From an uncultured Roseovarius sp. (GTDB lineage: Bacteria > Pseudomonadota > Alphaproteobacteria > Rhodobacterales > Rhodobacteraceae), in assembly GCF_947489715.1 (NCBI RefSeq), contig NZ_CANLER010000003.1, positions 367,503-431,502 on the forward strand: DNA of 64,000 nt, in the 5' to 3' direction. Of the stretch, positions 1-12,390 are shown piece by piece (position 1 is the first letter of the stretch; each line of letters begins with the position of its first letter). The notes beneath the pieces are model-generated. The model was not told the origin of the DNA. It did no database searches and worked only from the letters and a program-made list of their open reading frames with translations. A program made the translations under genes and the position numbers.

Positions 1-181
1 GAAGTCTTGGTCGTCGCCGTATCTATCCCGGCCATATTGGTCTTTTGGCCGCTTTGATATTGCGGCGATCTATAGCATTCTAATCGTTTTGAGCGTTCCC
101 GCCACCGCCCTGATTAAGCCTTGTTTAAATCGTTTGTGTAACCCTCGCATAAATCGAAGAAAAAGGTGCGCGGTCCAGAAT

Positions 182-616
182 ATGACTCAAAAAATGAATT
201 GCCTTGTCATCGAAGACAGCCTTTTCGATCAAAAGATGATTAAACGTGCAGTAGCGGGCGCGCGGATCAGTGCCGACCTGGCATTTGCCGATACGCTGGA
301 CGCCGCACGGCACGCACTGGCACGTAATCGTTATTCGATCATCCTTTGTGACAATAACCTGCCCGACGGGAACGGTTCTGATTTCGCTCAGGAATTGTCG
401 CGTGAACCGAAATTCCGTGATGTCGCCATTGTTATTATTTCAGGCTGGCCTTCACCATTCATGTGGGCAAAGGCAAGAGCCGCTGGATTGCAGGTCATTG
501 ACAAGAACGACCAGCCACAAACCAAAGTGCTGGAAATTTTCAAACGGAAACTCGGGCAGAATCCTGTGGAAAAATCTGTCGCGACAGCTGGCATGAAAAA
601 ACAATTTCTACAGTAG
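182..616 (+). CDS. Single-domain response regulator (CheY-like receiver)
   Basis: A 144-residue protein made of one receiver domain and no output domain. The acidic pair E11-D12 lies in VIEDS, the likely phospho-acceptor is D57 in ILCDNNLPDGNG, and the conserved switch Ser (S87 in IISGWP) and Lys (K108 in DKND) are in place. By family knowledge it would accept phosphate from a histidine kinase and act through protein contacts, for example in a phosphorelay. The frame stays open upstream to a TTG at 89, but that extension is basic and not receiver-like. ATG at 182 fits the domain best, and M5 (194) is also possible. No kinase is adjacent, so the partner is unknown. Confidence 0.85.
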   Translation: MTQKMNCLVIEDSLFDQKMIKRAVAGARISADLAFADTLDAARHALARNRYSIILCDNNLPDGNGSDFAQELSREPKFRDVAIVIISGWPSPFMWAKARAAGLQVIDKNDQPQTKVLEIFKRKLGQNPVEKSVATAGMKKQFLQ

Positions 617-620
617 CGAC

Positions 621-647
621 AAAAAAACCCCGCCAATATGGCGGGGT
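621..647 (-). terminator. Rho-independent terminator of ccrM
   Basis: Read on the minus strand, an 8-bp perfect stem (ACCCCGCC/GGCGGGGT) with a 5-nt loop is followed by seven T. It lies about 60 nt past the ccrM stop and also just after the convergent response regulator. The T-run exists only for minus-strand transcription. Confidence 0.85.
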
Positions 648-705
648 AGGTAAGTAGTGCACGTGGAAGTCAGACCACAAGCACCGGCGGTGTCCTTTAA
701 AACTT

Positions 706-1857
<1,152 letters not shown>

Positions 1858-1865
1858 TCAAAGAT

Positions 1866-1904
1866 GATTCAAAGCTGATTCGCCGTCAATTTCTTTTTTG
1901 AATC
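1866..1904 (-). promoter_or_regulatory. Cluster of three GANTC sites upstream of ccrM
   Basis: GATTC at 1866-1870, GATTC at 1877-1881 and GAATC at 1900-1904 fall within 39 bp, 54-92 nt before the ccrM start. On the minus strand a TTGACG hexamer followed after 17 nt by CATCTT could be a weak promoter. Caulobacter ccrM is known to have GANTC sites in its leader whose methylation lowers transcription. A similar role here is inferred. Confidence 0.6.
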
Positions 1905-1910
1905 AAAAGC

Positions 1911-2552
1911 TTAGTTATTTTCTTGATACAAGATATTGTGGACCGGCTTGAAGGAACGTCTATGGTGTGGGGTCACACCAAGATTTTGGAGCGCCTCTCT
2001 GTGTCTTTTTGACGGATAGCCCGCATTTGTTTCCCACCCATAGCCCGGATACTGTTGCGCCAAATCCCACATGATCTGGTCACGGCAGGTTTTCGCGACA
2101 ATCGACGCCGCAGCAATCGAGACGGAAATCGCGTCTCCCTTTATGATGGTCTGGGCGCGAATAGCCAAACCCTTTGGAATCATATTGCCGTCAATCAGGG
2201 CCAAATCCGGTGTTTGTCGCAATCCGGCTATCGCGCGCTCCATCGCCAGATGCGAGGCGCGTAAGATATTCAGCTCGTCAATCTCTTCAACACTTGCATG
2301 GGCGATCGAGACATCAGCACAATCAATCAATTGAGTATTCAATTCGTTCCGGCGCTTGGCAGGCAAGCGCTTTGAATCGTTCAAACCCTTCGGGATACAT
2401 GTCGGGTCCAGTATAACCGCAGCGGCAGTCACCGGCCCTGCAAGTGGGCCACGACCGACCTCATCCACACCTGCAACAAGGGCTGCGCCGGATTCATGTG
2501 CGCGTATTTCAAAAGAATAATCTGGACCGTCCATGCTCGTGTCAAAACACAT
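1911..2552 (-). CDS. rnhB: Ribonuclease HII
   Basis: RNase HII of 213 residues, which removes ribonucleotides misincorporated into DNA and RNA from RNA-DNA hybrids. The N-terminal metal-binding signature VDEVGRGPLAGPV is present near residues 29-41, followed by a conserved NDSK (KGLNDSKRL) and the later acidic and Ser/Ala motif (ISVSIAAASIVAK). Size is typical for bacterial RnhB. It is followed by ccrM on the same strand, a pairing common in alphaproteobacteria. An in-frame ATG at 2534 (MDGPDY) is an alternative start that would remove six residues. Confidence 0.95.
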   Translation of the reverse strand: MCFDTSMDGPDYSFEIRAHESGAALVAGVDEVGRGPLAGPVTAAAVILDPTCIPKGLNDSKRLPAKRRNELNTQLIDCADVSIAHASVEEIDELNILRASHLAMERAIAGLRQTPDLALIDGNMIPKGLAIRAQTIIKGDAISVSIAAASIVAKTCRDQIMWDLAQQYPGYGWETNAGYPSKRHREALQNLGVTPHHRRSFKPVHNILYQENN

Positions 2553-2614
2553 GCGGTCTGGGAATGCAAAAAGGAAGGGCCGCGCCCTTCCTTAACACAC
2601 CAGCATCAGGTCAT

Positions 2615-3196
2615 TCAGTAATTAGCGGCAGCATATCCGTTTTTGATTAGGCAGCGATCATTGTAAACAACGGCACGTCTGTTGTTGTGCAGCACCCGCG
2701 CACTTGTCGCACAGCGCCCCGGAAGCGATCTGATATGCGTGTATTTTCTTTGCAGGCACCAATTGCTGTAGGCTAGGAAATCACCGTGGCGATTGCGCGC
2801 GTGAACCCGGCAGGATGCTGGCAACTGCTTGGCCTGTACCCGCTTGGGAAGGGGACGTGCATAATGGTCGTTGCGATGGTGGCGGCGCTTGTTGTCAATC
2901 CGGTGACCACAATTGGCATGGTGCTTATGGCCATGATGCTTGTGACCATGATGTCTGGTTCTTGGACGATGGTGTTGTGTGTGCCTCGGTTTGGGAGTGT
3001 AGTAATCATATCGTCGCGTGACGTCATCGTTTCTGTCTTTGTTTTTGGCAATCGCGGATCCGATGATTGCTATCGCAGCAACACCGCCAAGGATCTTGAG
3101 CAGATCGTTTTCTGATGCACGTGCGGGCGCGACTGTCAGGCCGGTTATAGCAACGGCGGTTGCCAGAATAACCGCTATGAATTTACGATACTTCAT
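2615..3196 (-). CDS. Secreted histidine-rich protein of unknown function
   Basis: 193 residues. Residues 1-27 form a clear Sec signal peptide ending in APARA, followed by a hydrophobic stretch (GGVAAIAIIGSAIA) that may be a second membrane segment. Residues about 65-115 are extremely rich in His and Arg (HHGHKHHGHKHH is part of it), and the C-terminal third has regularly placed Cys (SCRVH, WCLQR, GRCAT, DRCLI) that could form disulfides. The His tract could bind Zn, Ni or Cu in the periplasm, but this is inference. The domain family is not recognised. It is transcribed alone, with rnhB downstream on the same strand 62 nt away. Confidence 0.75.
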   Translation of the reverse strand: MKYRKFIAVILATAVAITGLTVAPARASENDLLKILGGVAAIAIIGSAIAKNKDRNDDVTRRYDYYTPKPRHTQHHRPRTRHHGHKHHGHKHHANCGHRIDNKRRHHRNDHYARPLPKRVQAKQLPASCRVHARNRHGDFLAYSNWCLQRKYTHIRSLPGRCATSARVLHNNRRAVVYNDRCLIKNGYAAANY

Positions 3197-3385
3197 TGGC
3201 TTTCCTCTCGAACCTTTTGGGTTTGGATTCTCCTTGGGGGCGGAGAATGAATTACGATCCGAGGATGGGGTCAGTATCGAAAGACAGGCAATATCGACAC
3301 AATGTTATCTAATAACAGGGGAATTCAGGGGCCTTTTACCTCAGTTGTTATTGAATAGCTGCGAGCGGTCGCGCATGTTCGTGCC

Positions 3386-3625
3386 ATGAGACGTGTATTG
3401 ATCACCCCCGTTATCGTCGTGACCCTTTTGCTTGGTGCCCAGGCGGCAAATGCTGCTTGTTCGGTTGAATACAAAGCCAAGCGCGACAACCCGCTTGAAC
3501 TTTTTTACGATGTCGCGCAGGTAGGCGGCGATTGTAGCATTGCCGCAGTCACGCCAAAGCTGGCAAAGAAGCTCAAGAAAAAAGGGCTTACATTGCTCAA
3601 GGTTTTGTCTGTGAAGAAGCAATAG
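3386..3625 (+). CDS. Small secreted protein, unknown function
   Basis: 79 residues with an N-terminal signal peptide (VVTLLLGAQAANA, cleavage expected before A24-C25). The mature part has two Cys (25 and 50), which could form a disulfide, and a Lys-rich tail (KLAKKLKKKG). No family is recognised. It ends 18 nt before the membrane winged-helix gene, so the two probably share a transcript. The close spacing and opposite orientation to the His-rich gene make 3197-3385 a likely divergent promoter region. That gap holds a small palindrome GTTAT-CTA-ATAAC at 3304-3316. Confidence 0.65.
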   Translation: MRRVLITPVIVVTLLLGAQAANAACSVEYKAKRDNPLELFYDVAQVGGDCSIAAVTPKLAKKLKKKGLTLLKVLSVKKQ

Positions 3626-3643
3626 AGCCGGGAAGGATCGGTC

Positions 3644-4348
3644 TTGCATGAACTGACGAATTCTGCCGCCGACGCACGCCGCACCGGAAACCGAGCCGTT
3701 GTATTCGGCCTGGCTGGTGTTGTCCTGATTCTCGTGCTTGCAGCAGTTTTGCTTTTCATCAGCCTTCCGGATGCCAATGCATTCAACGCACGGGTCGAAC
3801 GTATTTTTGTCGAAAACGATGCGCTGACCACAGATGCCGAGATCAAATTATTGGAAATCCTCGCTCTCTCTGGCACAGCATTTTCTGAAACGCTTGTCAG
3901 CTACCGCATGGTGATTTTCGTACTGCTGGTCTTTGCTGCCTCTCTCCTGATTGCTGCGCTGGTGTTTCTGATCATGCTCATCACCATGAACCGCCGCATG
4001 GCGCAGATCGAACGCTCGGGAATTCAGGTCAGTTCGCTGCTGATAAGCCGGGAAGAAAAGACCGTTTATCTGAATAATATGGGCTTCAAGTTGACAGAGG
4101 CGGCGATGGAAACACTCTCCATACTGGCCGAAGCGCGGATGGACGATGACGTCCTGTCCGGGGCCGAGATTGAGGGTATGATCTCAGGTCGTAGTGCGTC
4201 TGACTGCGAAGAGGCCGCAGGGGCGACCCGGATCAAACGTTTGCGTGATACGTTGGGCAATCAGTTGGTCAGCGAGTTACTGGTCAAAAACATCGCCCGT
4301 CGCGGATATATGCTGGCCATCGACAAGGAAGTCATTCGGGTCATCTAA
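3644..4348 (+). CDS. Membrane-anchored winged-helix (OmpR/ToxR-type) protein
   Basis: 234 residues. Two hydrophobic helices lie at about 18-40 and 89-114, with a roughly 48-residue acidic segment between them. The basic N-terminus (R12, R13, R17) and NRRM after the second helix place both ends in the cytoplasm. The C-terminal 100 residues follow the pattern of an OmpR-type winged helix: a strand (KTVYLNN), GFKLTEAAMETLSIL, a recognition-helix-like TRIKRLRDTLG and a final NIARRGYML resembling the GxGY wing. It could be a membrane-tethered transcription factor with a short periplasmic sensor loop, in inverse domain order to ToxR. Function is inferred from pattern only; no receiver domain is present. 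Confidence 0.7.
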   Translation: MHELTNSAADARRTGNRAVVFGLAGVVLILVLAAVLLFISLPDANAFNARVERIFVENDALTTDAEIKLLEILALSGTAFSETLVSYRMVIFVLLVFAASLLIAALVFLIMLITMNRRMAQIERSGIQVSSLLISREEKTVYLNNMGFKLTEAAMETLSILAEARMDDDVLSGAEIEGMISGRSASDCEEAAGATRIKRLRDTLGNQLVSELLVKNIARRGYMLAIDKEVIRVI

Positions 4349-4366
4349 GCAGCGCTGCGCCCAAGC

Positions 4367-5938
4367 TTAAGGTTCATCAAAAAAGCTCCAGCAATTTGAA
4401 AATTGCTTAATGTCGATGCCATGCGCCTGGCGACTTTTATCCATTCTGGAAAAAATGGATTTCGAAGCTTTCGCACGGGCAAGGAATTCGCACACAACGC
4501 GCCCGGCAACCTGATCTTTGGCAGACAGCTCCAACAACAATGCATTGGTGTTCAAAATCAGATCGGATCCACCCAGTTTGAAGCGATCCAACCCGGCAAA
4601 CCCCATCTTTGTTTTAGGCATCTTATCTGGATAAACAGCGTCCGGCGGCATGCTCTCAAAGGCACGCTCAGCCTCATATGCCTTTAGCATGTTGGCATAG
4701 AAATAGGCGCCTGATCCGATCACTTTCTGATGCTCATTGATCCCATGATCAAGAAATGTCTGGAAGCTGGAGATCAGCCATCTTGTCGGCAAAAGCCCCA
4801 GCAGGACTTTGTACTCTTCTTTCCATAATCGTTGGAAAAGTGTCGCTGCATGCTGCGTATGCGGCGTGTTACGTCGCAGGTAGCTGATGACGAGCCCCAG
4901 CAGAAAACAGACCTCTGTCTGACCTCGGAAACGAAAGGTTAGAATTTCCGCCTGGTTCACCATTTTACCCCGACTGATTTCGGGTAGATCACCATCGGCG
5001 TCCACGATACGGTGCCGCAAGGATCGCAGATCAACATCTAGATCGGGCATCAGATTAGGTTGATCCTGTGTTGCCACACGTTTCTCTACACGTTTCCACA
5101 ACGGCATTAGCGCTTTTGGCAGATCGGTGGGCCGGTCCGGTGTTTCCAGCCAGACCGACGTGGCAGACATAGCTACCGGTACTCTTTTATCGTTCGGTTC
5201 GAATAAAGAGAGTTTGGCGCGCCTCTTTGCTTCATGCGTTGCGCTCGACCTGTTTATCGCCTCCATCACCGCGATATCCTTATCATTCGCGGTTTGATTG
5301 GCTGTTGTCTCAACAATCGTCTGGAGATCTTTCCCTGCACAACCCGGAATAGCCGCAAGCAGAGATCGCATAGCAGTTTGTTTCGTGGCAGACGGATACT
5401 CAACAATCACAAAAGATTTTCCCAGCTTACGCAGGGGGATCGAGATCACATCGTCCCAAAGCTCGTCCATGTTCAGGAAATTGGCGAAATCATCGAACCT
5501 GCTGAATTTCTGGCGATGCTTTAGATTTTGCACATAGGCACTTCTGGCCCACTCTGCGGGTTGGCGCAAAAAGAAATAGTAACGACGGTCATACGACGCA
5601 AAGACGTTCTCCAGAACCTCAAGATTGGTCCAAAGATTTGGATATAGCTTCCGCTTGCCTCGCGCGCCCGGAATGGACCCGGAAAAATCCTCGCACGAAA
5701 TGATACAATCTCCGTCAGCATCGGCGCAGAGGTCGGCGACGCTTTCCAGAGCTACCACAGCATCTTGGGTCCGGTCAGAATTCAGGAATTTTGCCGCCTT
5801 GGGAATGAGCGGGCTTTTAATGTTTGTCAGGCCAAAATCCGCACTCAAGACAGCCGCATTTTCACGCAGGGCGCGTTGAATGGCGGTAGAGCCAGTTTTG
5901 TGCGGCCCCAGATGAAAGTGTATTGTCTTTTTGGCCAT
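4367..5938 (-). CDS. Sulfotransferase-like P-loop protein
   Basis: 523 residues. The N-terminus carries the hallmark PAPS-binding loop of sulfotransferases (HLGPHKTGSTAIQ, residues about 8-20), and FLRQPAEWARSAY near residue 130 matches the 3'-phosphate-binding R/S motif. The first roughly 260 residues are the sulfotransferase-like domain. The rest is unassigned helical sequence. Such proteins usually sulfate carbohydrates or peptides. It stands next to an RTX-tagged glycosidase-like gene and a second sulfotransferase-like gene, which suggests work on a surface or extracellular polysaccharide. No signal peptide is present, so it acts in the cytoplasm. Confidence 0.75.
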   Translation of the reverse strand: MAKKTIHFHLGPHKTGSTAIQRALRENAAVLSADFGLTNIKSPLIPKAAKFLNSDRTQDAVVALESVADLCADADGDCIISCEDFSGSIPGARGKRKLYPNLWTNLEVLENVFASYDRRYYFFLRQPAEWARSAYVQNLKHRQKFSRFDDFANFLNMDELWDDVISIPLRKLGKSFVIVEYPSATKQTAMRSLLAAIPGCAGKDLQTIVETTANQTANDKDIAVMEAINRSSATHEAKRRAKLSLFEPNDKRVPVAMSATSVWLETPDRPTDLPKALMPLWKRVEKRVATQDQPNLMPDLDVDLRSLRHRIVDADGDLPEISRGKMVNQAEILTFRFRGQTEVCFLLGLVISYLRRNTPHTQHAATLFQRLWKEEYKVLLGLLPTRWLISSFQTFLDHGINEHQKVIGSGAYFYANMLKAYEAERAFESMPPDAVYPDKMPKTKMGFAGLDRFKLGGSDLILNTNALLLELSAKDQVAGRVVCEFLARAKASKSIFSRMDKSRQAHGIDIKQFSNCWSFFDEP

Positions 5939-6125
5939 CCACTCACCTGCTGCTATCTCAACGCCGCCAGCGCTATTTCGGAGATTGTTGCGCCAATGTC
6001 TTCAAACATTGGACAACTTTCAATGCTGTCGTGCTGGAAAGCAAAAGGTGTTGCAAATTGTTTTTGCCTGTGAAGCCACATCGCCATCATCACAGAGGAA
6101 ACGTACTTAAGGAGAGCCAACAGGC

Positions 6126-8441
6126 TTAGAGGCTGAACAGGTCGTCCGTCACATCGACCGCTGCGACAGAGCGCAGTTCGATGATACTCTCTCCATCGAC
6201 TTGCAGCTCGACTCCGTCATCCGTTGAAACAACGTCAATATCGTCAAACGCGATATTGAGGTCTGTCAGGTCAAGCAGGTCTTCAGACGTGTCGAAATCG
6301 AGGATTACATCCGAGCCACCATCGCTGCTGTAGACAAACGTGTCCTGACCTTCCCCGCCGCTCAGCGTATCGTTGCCCTGGCCACCATCAATCGTGTCAT
6401 TCGCCGTGCCGCCATAAATGACGTCATCATCAGCACCTCCATCGACAGCCACTTCCGCAGCATAGGACAGCAATCTGTCGTTACCTGCGCCAAGTTCGAC
6501 ATTGGCGCTACCGAATTCGGCCAGAACGAAATCATTGCCGCTGCCGGTATCAACATCGGTTTCATCCCCCCCAAGAAAGCGAATAAAATCATCGCCACCG
6601 CCACTTTCTACAGAAGAGGTCGTGCTGTCCGTGACGATCGTATCGGCGTAGTCCGAGCCCACAAAATTTTCTACGTTCGAGAAACTATCAGTGTTTCCGC
6701 TACCATCTTCTTCGGCCATGCCATCACGCGCGTAGATACGCACACCGGCATCGCTTGATGCATAGTCCAGCGTATCTTCACCGGCACCACCATCAACCGT
6801 ATCTGATCCTGCGCCGGTCACGAAATGATCATCGCCGTCGCCACCTTTGATAAGATCATCACCGGCGCCGCCTTCAAGGGTGTCATCGCCGTCGCCACCA
6901 CCAAGTGTATCTGCGTCCGCTCCACCATTCAGCAGGTCATCGCCATCAAAACCTCTCAGTTTGTCCTGACCATCGAAACCCCATATCTCATCTGCATTGG
7001 CGCTGCCGTATAAGATATCATCGGTTGCGTTTTCATCGTCCCCAAACAGTTTTACCCCCGTGCCGGTGGTGATGACGATCTGAACAACCTCGTAAGCACC
7101 AAGGTTAAAGGTATGCTTACCGCTGTTGCTAATGGCATGGTCATTGATCGCAGTCATTTGCGCAACGGTACGGTAATCCGTTGCGTTAGAGCCTGCGGCC
7201 GTCCCCAAAACAGTGGCGTGTACATGTGAGCCAGCTTTCATGTAATGGCCAAAATCCACATCCAGATCGATATCCTGACCGACACCCGAAGCAAGGTAGA
7301 TGACAGTCTTGTCCTCACCTTGGAAAACATATGAGCGTCCGATCCTGTCACCGTCAGCATCGAAAACGGCATCGTTTTGAATCGTATCCACCGCCTGGGT
7401 ATCAACCAGTTCGCGTCGCATCATACGATAAAGATAGCCCGTTGCCGTCAGGTGGTCGTCACCCTCCTTGTTGCTCAACGCAGCCGGACCAGGCGCCTGT
7501 GCCGTCCAGATCGCGGACAGGTCCACACCTTGCTCCATCATGTTGGAAAACACGTTCAACAGTGCCACGTTACGCATTAACCCGGTGACCGATGTGTTAT
7601 CTGGCCCATCACCACCGATATTCCATTCGGTAACCACAAGATCGAGCCCGTTCGCACCCGACGTATTCCAGTGCTGCTTTATGACATCCAAACGGTTGTG
7701 GACATTCCCACCAAGGATCAGCGGATTGCCTGAACTGGTGGACGCGTAGAAATGCGAAATCAGCCCGTCGACAGCATCCAGTTCTTCCTGGGTGAATTGC
7801 GCTGCAAGCTCCTGATCGTCTGCGATACCATTGTTATCATCATCCCCGCGTCCAGCCTGAATATAGACGCCCACATCTGACCAGGTGGGGTCTTCCTGAA
7901 TGACCTCGTTGATCCAGACGCCCATCTGGCTTTGAAATTCACCAAATTCAGCAGCGCTCCAGTCAAATTTGGTCTGGTACCATTCATTCCCAATCTCGAA
8001 ACCCTTGATCACAGCATCACCATAATCACCGGCAAGGACGGCCCGAACGAAAGACTTGATAATTGCCTCTGCCGCAGGATCTATCTGACGCGTTGCTTCG
8101 TCGAAATAGCGGTAAGTAGGCAGAACGATCACTGCCGCGGAACCAGACTGCTGTGCGAAATTCAGAAATTCCTGAATAGGGGTCACTGTTTTGTCCGACC
8201 GGCCGAATGTGCTGGGCTGGACCGTGGCCGTCGGATTTGCCAGATCGAAGAATTCCTCGGTGATGGTTCCGCCAGGATATCTGATCAGATCGATACCAAC
8301 ACGGTCAATCACCTGCGGAAATGTGCTGTCCGCCTCAACCCGGTCATGGTGAAACAAATAATTGGTTCCGAAATGATCGGCACCGATAACGGACCCGACC
8401 GAATTCCCACCTTGGAATTTATAGCTCGAACTAAGCGACAT
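6126..8441 (-). CDS. RTX-type secreted protein with glycoside-hydrolase-like N-terminal domain
   Basis: 771 residues. Residues about 20-350 look like a clan-A type (beta/alpha)8 glycosidase: RYPGGTITEEFF near 54, a putative acid/base Glu in GNEW (E153) and a putative nucleophile in TEWN (E272). A beta-rich segment follows (about 360-460). Residues about 478-560 and 640-735 hold many calcium-binding nonapeptides of the GGxGxDxLxGG type. The C-terminus (TFVYSSDGGSDVILDFD and beyond) is typical of type I secretion substrates. No Sec signal is present. I infer export through a type I system and hydrolysis of a polysaccharide outside the cell. The exact GH family cannot be assigned by eye, and no transporter genes are adjacent. 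Confidence 0.8.
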   Translation of the reverse strand: MSLSSSYKFQGGNSVGSVIGADHFGTNYLFHHDRVEADSTFPQVIDRVGIDLIRYPGGTITEEFFDLANPTATVQPSTFGRSDKTVTPIQEFLNFAQQSGSAAVIVLPTYRYFDEATRQIDPAAEAIIKSFVRAVLAGDYGDAVIKGFEIGNEWYQTKFDWSAAEFGEFQSQMGVWINEVIQEDPTWSDVGVYIQAGRGDDDNNGIADDQELAAQFTQEELDAVDGLISHFYASTSSGNPLILGGNVHNRLDVIKQHWNTSGANGLDLVVTEWNIGGDGPDNTSVTGLMRNVALLNVFSNMMEQGVDLSAIWTAQAPGPAALSNKEGDDHLTATGYLYRMMRRELVDTQAVDTIQNDAVFDADGDRIGRSYVFQGEDKTVIYLASGVGQDIDLDVDFGHYMKAGSHVHATVLGTAAGSNATDYRTVAQMTAINDHAISNSGKHTFNLGAYEVVQIVITTGTGVKLFGDDENATDDILYGSANADEIWGFDGQDKLRGFDGDDLLNGGADADTLGGGDGDDTLEGGAGDDLIKGGDGDDHFVTGAGSDTVDGGAGEDTLDYASSDAGVRIYARDGMAEEDGSGNTDSFSNVENFVGSDYADTIVTDSTTSSVESGGGDDFIRFLGGDETDVDTGSGNDFVLAEFGSANVELGAGNDRLLSYAAEVAVDGGADDDVIYGGTANDTIDGGQGNDTLSGGEGQDTFVYSSDGGSDVILDFDTSEDLLDLTDLNIAFDDIDVVSTDDGVELQVDGESIIELRSVAAVDVTDDLFSL

Positions 8442-8655
8442 TTGTTACCCACCGATACAGGCGCCCCCGACGCCTTATGGCAGATACGCGGTTAATGATT
8501 TGCCAATTTCCGCTACGAAAGCGTCAAGCATTTTCACCGCATTTTATCTATGTTGCAGGCCCCACGACATTGATCTGGACAGAGCGGGGAAATTATCGCT
8601 ACCTGAGTGAACCAGACCCGCACCGCATGTGCATTTTGACCGAAGAGATACTGAT

Positions 8656-9333
8656 ATGAATAAGGAAACTTCGGTGATCTGCGTACTGCATCCGGGAAAA
8701 ACCGGTGGCACTTATCTTAAATCAGTAATCCGGCACAATAAGGGCAGATGGACCCGGCCAATCAAACTGTTGAGCCATCGCGAAACGGTCGCATCAACCG
8801 CCCAAGACTTCGGACCAGATCGCAAGCTGGCGTTTACTTTTCGCGATCCGTTTGACCGCTTCATATCTGCTTTTGAAAGCAGGCGCAGGCAGGGCCGGCC
8901 AACCTACAACAGGGTATGGTCCCCAGCCGAAGCGACGGCGTTCCTTTATTTCGATACTCCAAATGCGTTGGCTGAGGCGCTGGATGCGACCGATGAACGA
9001 ACCAAGTCGGCGGCCTATTTCGCGTTCAATGCGATCATACATCTTCGGTCAGATTATGCGTTCCACTTTGAAAGTCTGCAAACGCTTGAGGAAGAGCGCG
9101 ATAATATCCTGGCCTGCATAGATGTAAGTAATTTGGACAGCACCTTATCGGGTTTCCTGAACCACATCGGTATAGATACCGCTGAAATCCCCGAAAACGC
9201 CCGAAAACACGCAAATCCGGCAGCCGTCGAGGCGCTTTCGGACCGCGCCGCAACCAATCTTAGCCAGTATTGGGCCGTCGAGTTCGAATTCTATGCTGCT
9301 TTCAAGAAAATCGAAGCGCGTGGGAACCGATGA
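8656..9333 (+). CDS. Sulfotransferase-like protein
   Basis: 225 residues. HPGKTGGTYLKSVI near the N-terminus is the PAPS 5'-phosphosulfate loop and FTFRDPFDRFISAFESR at about 67-83 is the 3'-phosphate motif, both strongly conserved in sulfotransferases. ATG at 8656 is favoured; an upstream GTG at 8629 would add nine residues. The size is compact but complete for the Sulfotransfer_2-like group. It is divergent from the RTX glycosidase-like gene (215 nt apart), while the other sulfotransferase-like gene lies beyond it. The likely acceptor is a glycan, but this is inference. Confidence 0.75.
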   Translation: MNKETSVICVLHPGKTGGTYLKSVIRHNKGRWTRPIKLLSHRETVASTAQDFGPDRKLAFTFRDPFDRFISAFESRRRQGRPTYNRVWSPAEATAFLYFDTPNALAEALDATDERTKSAAYFAFNAIIHLRSDYAFHFESLQTLEEERDNILACIDVSNLDSTLSGFLNHIGIDTAEIPENARKHANPAAVEALSDRAATNLSQYWAVEFEFYAAFKKIEARGNR

Positions 9334-9398
9334 TCAGGCCACAAATGCGTGGCTGCAAATGCCGCGAACCTATCCGAAATTTCGCAGGTTATCTGCGC

Positions 9399-9725
9399 CT
9401 ACATACCCACAGCAATACTGACAGAGTCGAGCGAAAATCCATTTTTGGCTGAATGGCCAAAGACACCAGGGCGCACCCGGTTTGGTCTTCTGATGCTGCC
9501 CATTTCGGACCGAAGCTCAGCTCGTTTCGCTTCGTCTATTTCAATCCCGATATATGCCTCCGCCTCAAGAAAGAACTCGTCGTAGCTTTCGGCGGAAAAC
9601 TTGATCGGCTGCTCGGAAAACGCCTCGTCACATAGTTGAAACTGCATCCTGTTAACGCTGCTGTTTCCTCCTCGTTGGAGAACGAAGTAGAGGCCACAGA
9701 CCTCAAATCTCGTAAATTTCTTCAT
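9399..9725 (-). CDS. Hypothetical protein
   Basis: An open frame of 108 residues in an otherwise gene-poor stretch. The composition is protein-like, with an acidic amphipathic middle (SYDEFFLEAEAYIGIEIDEA) and a basic tail (RRPNRVRPG). No family, signal peptide or membrane segment is recognised, and the Shine-Dalgarno is weak. It converges with the upstream sulfotransferase-like gene. It could be a recent or decaying gene. The following 9726-9957 shows nothing beyond the gyrB hairpin. Confidence 0.4.
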   Translation of the reverse strand: MKKFTRFEVCGLYFVLQRGGNSSVNRMQFQLCDEAFSEQPIKFSAESYDEFFLEAEAYIGIEIDEAKRAELRSEMGSIRRPNRVRPGVFGHSAKNGFSLDSVSIAVGM

Positions 9726-9920
9726 ATCGACACTGCCCCAATAGTACCAAACGGGGAGAGTATCCGCGTACCAAGTTACGATGCGCTTTAACTAATCTGA
9801 CTATATGACAAGCATTTTTCACAATTGCTTTTTATCTCACGCCAGCTACGCGCAGGAAAACAGGCAATCCTTGTCCGATTCAATCCCACCAAGTGTAATA
9901 GCACCGGCGCGACGCGAAAC

Positions 9921-9948
9921 GGGATACGCAAAGCTTCATGCGCATCCC
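9921..9948 (-). terminator. Hairpin downstream of gyrB
   Basis: GGGATACGCA (9921-9930) pairs with TGCGCATCCC (9939-9948) with one mismatch, 9 nt after the gyrB stop. There is no strong T-run on the minus strand, so it may stabilise the 3' end or act as a weak terminator. Confidence 0.5.
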
Positions 9949-9957
9949 TGCTAGTGT

Positions 9958-12390
<2,433 letters not shown>

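Noticed and set aside
1..57. Possible C-terminal end of an upstream membrane protein (hydrophobic frame ending at TGA 55-57)
   Set aside because: Only 18 codons are visible, and another hydrophobic frame overlaps; too little to call a gene.
89..181. Upstream TTG start for the response regulator
   Set aside because: The added 31 residues are basic and not receiver-like, and the ATG at 182 fits the domain start.
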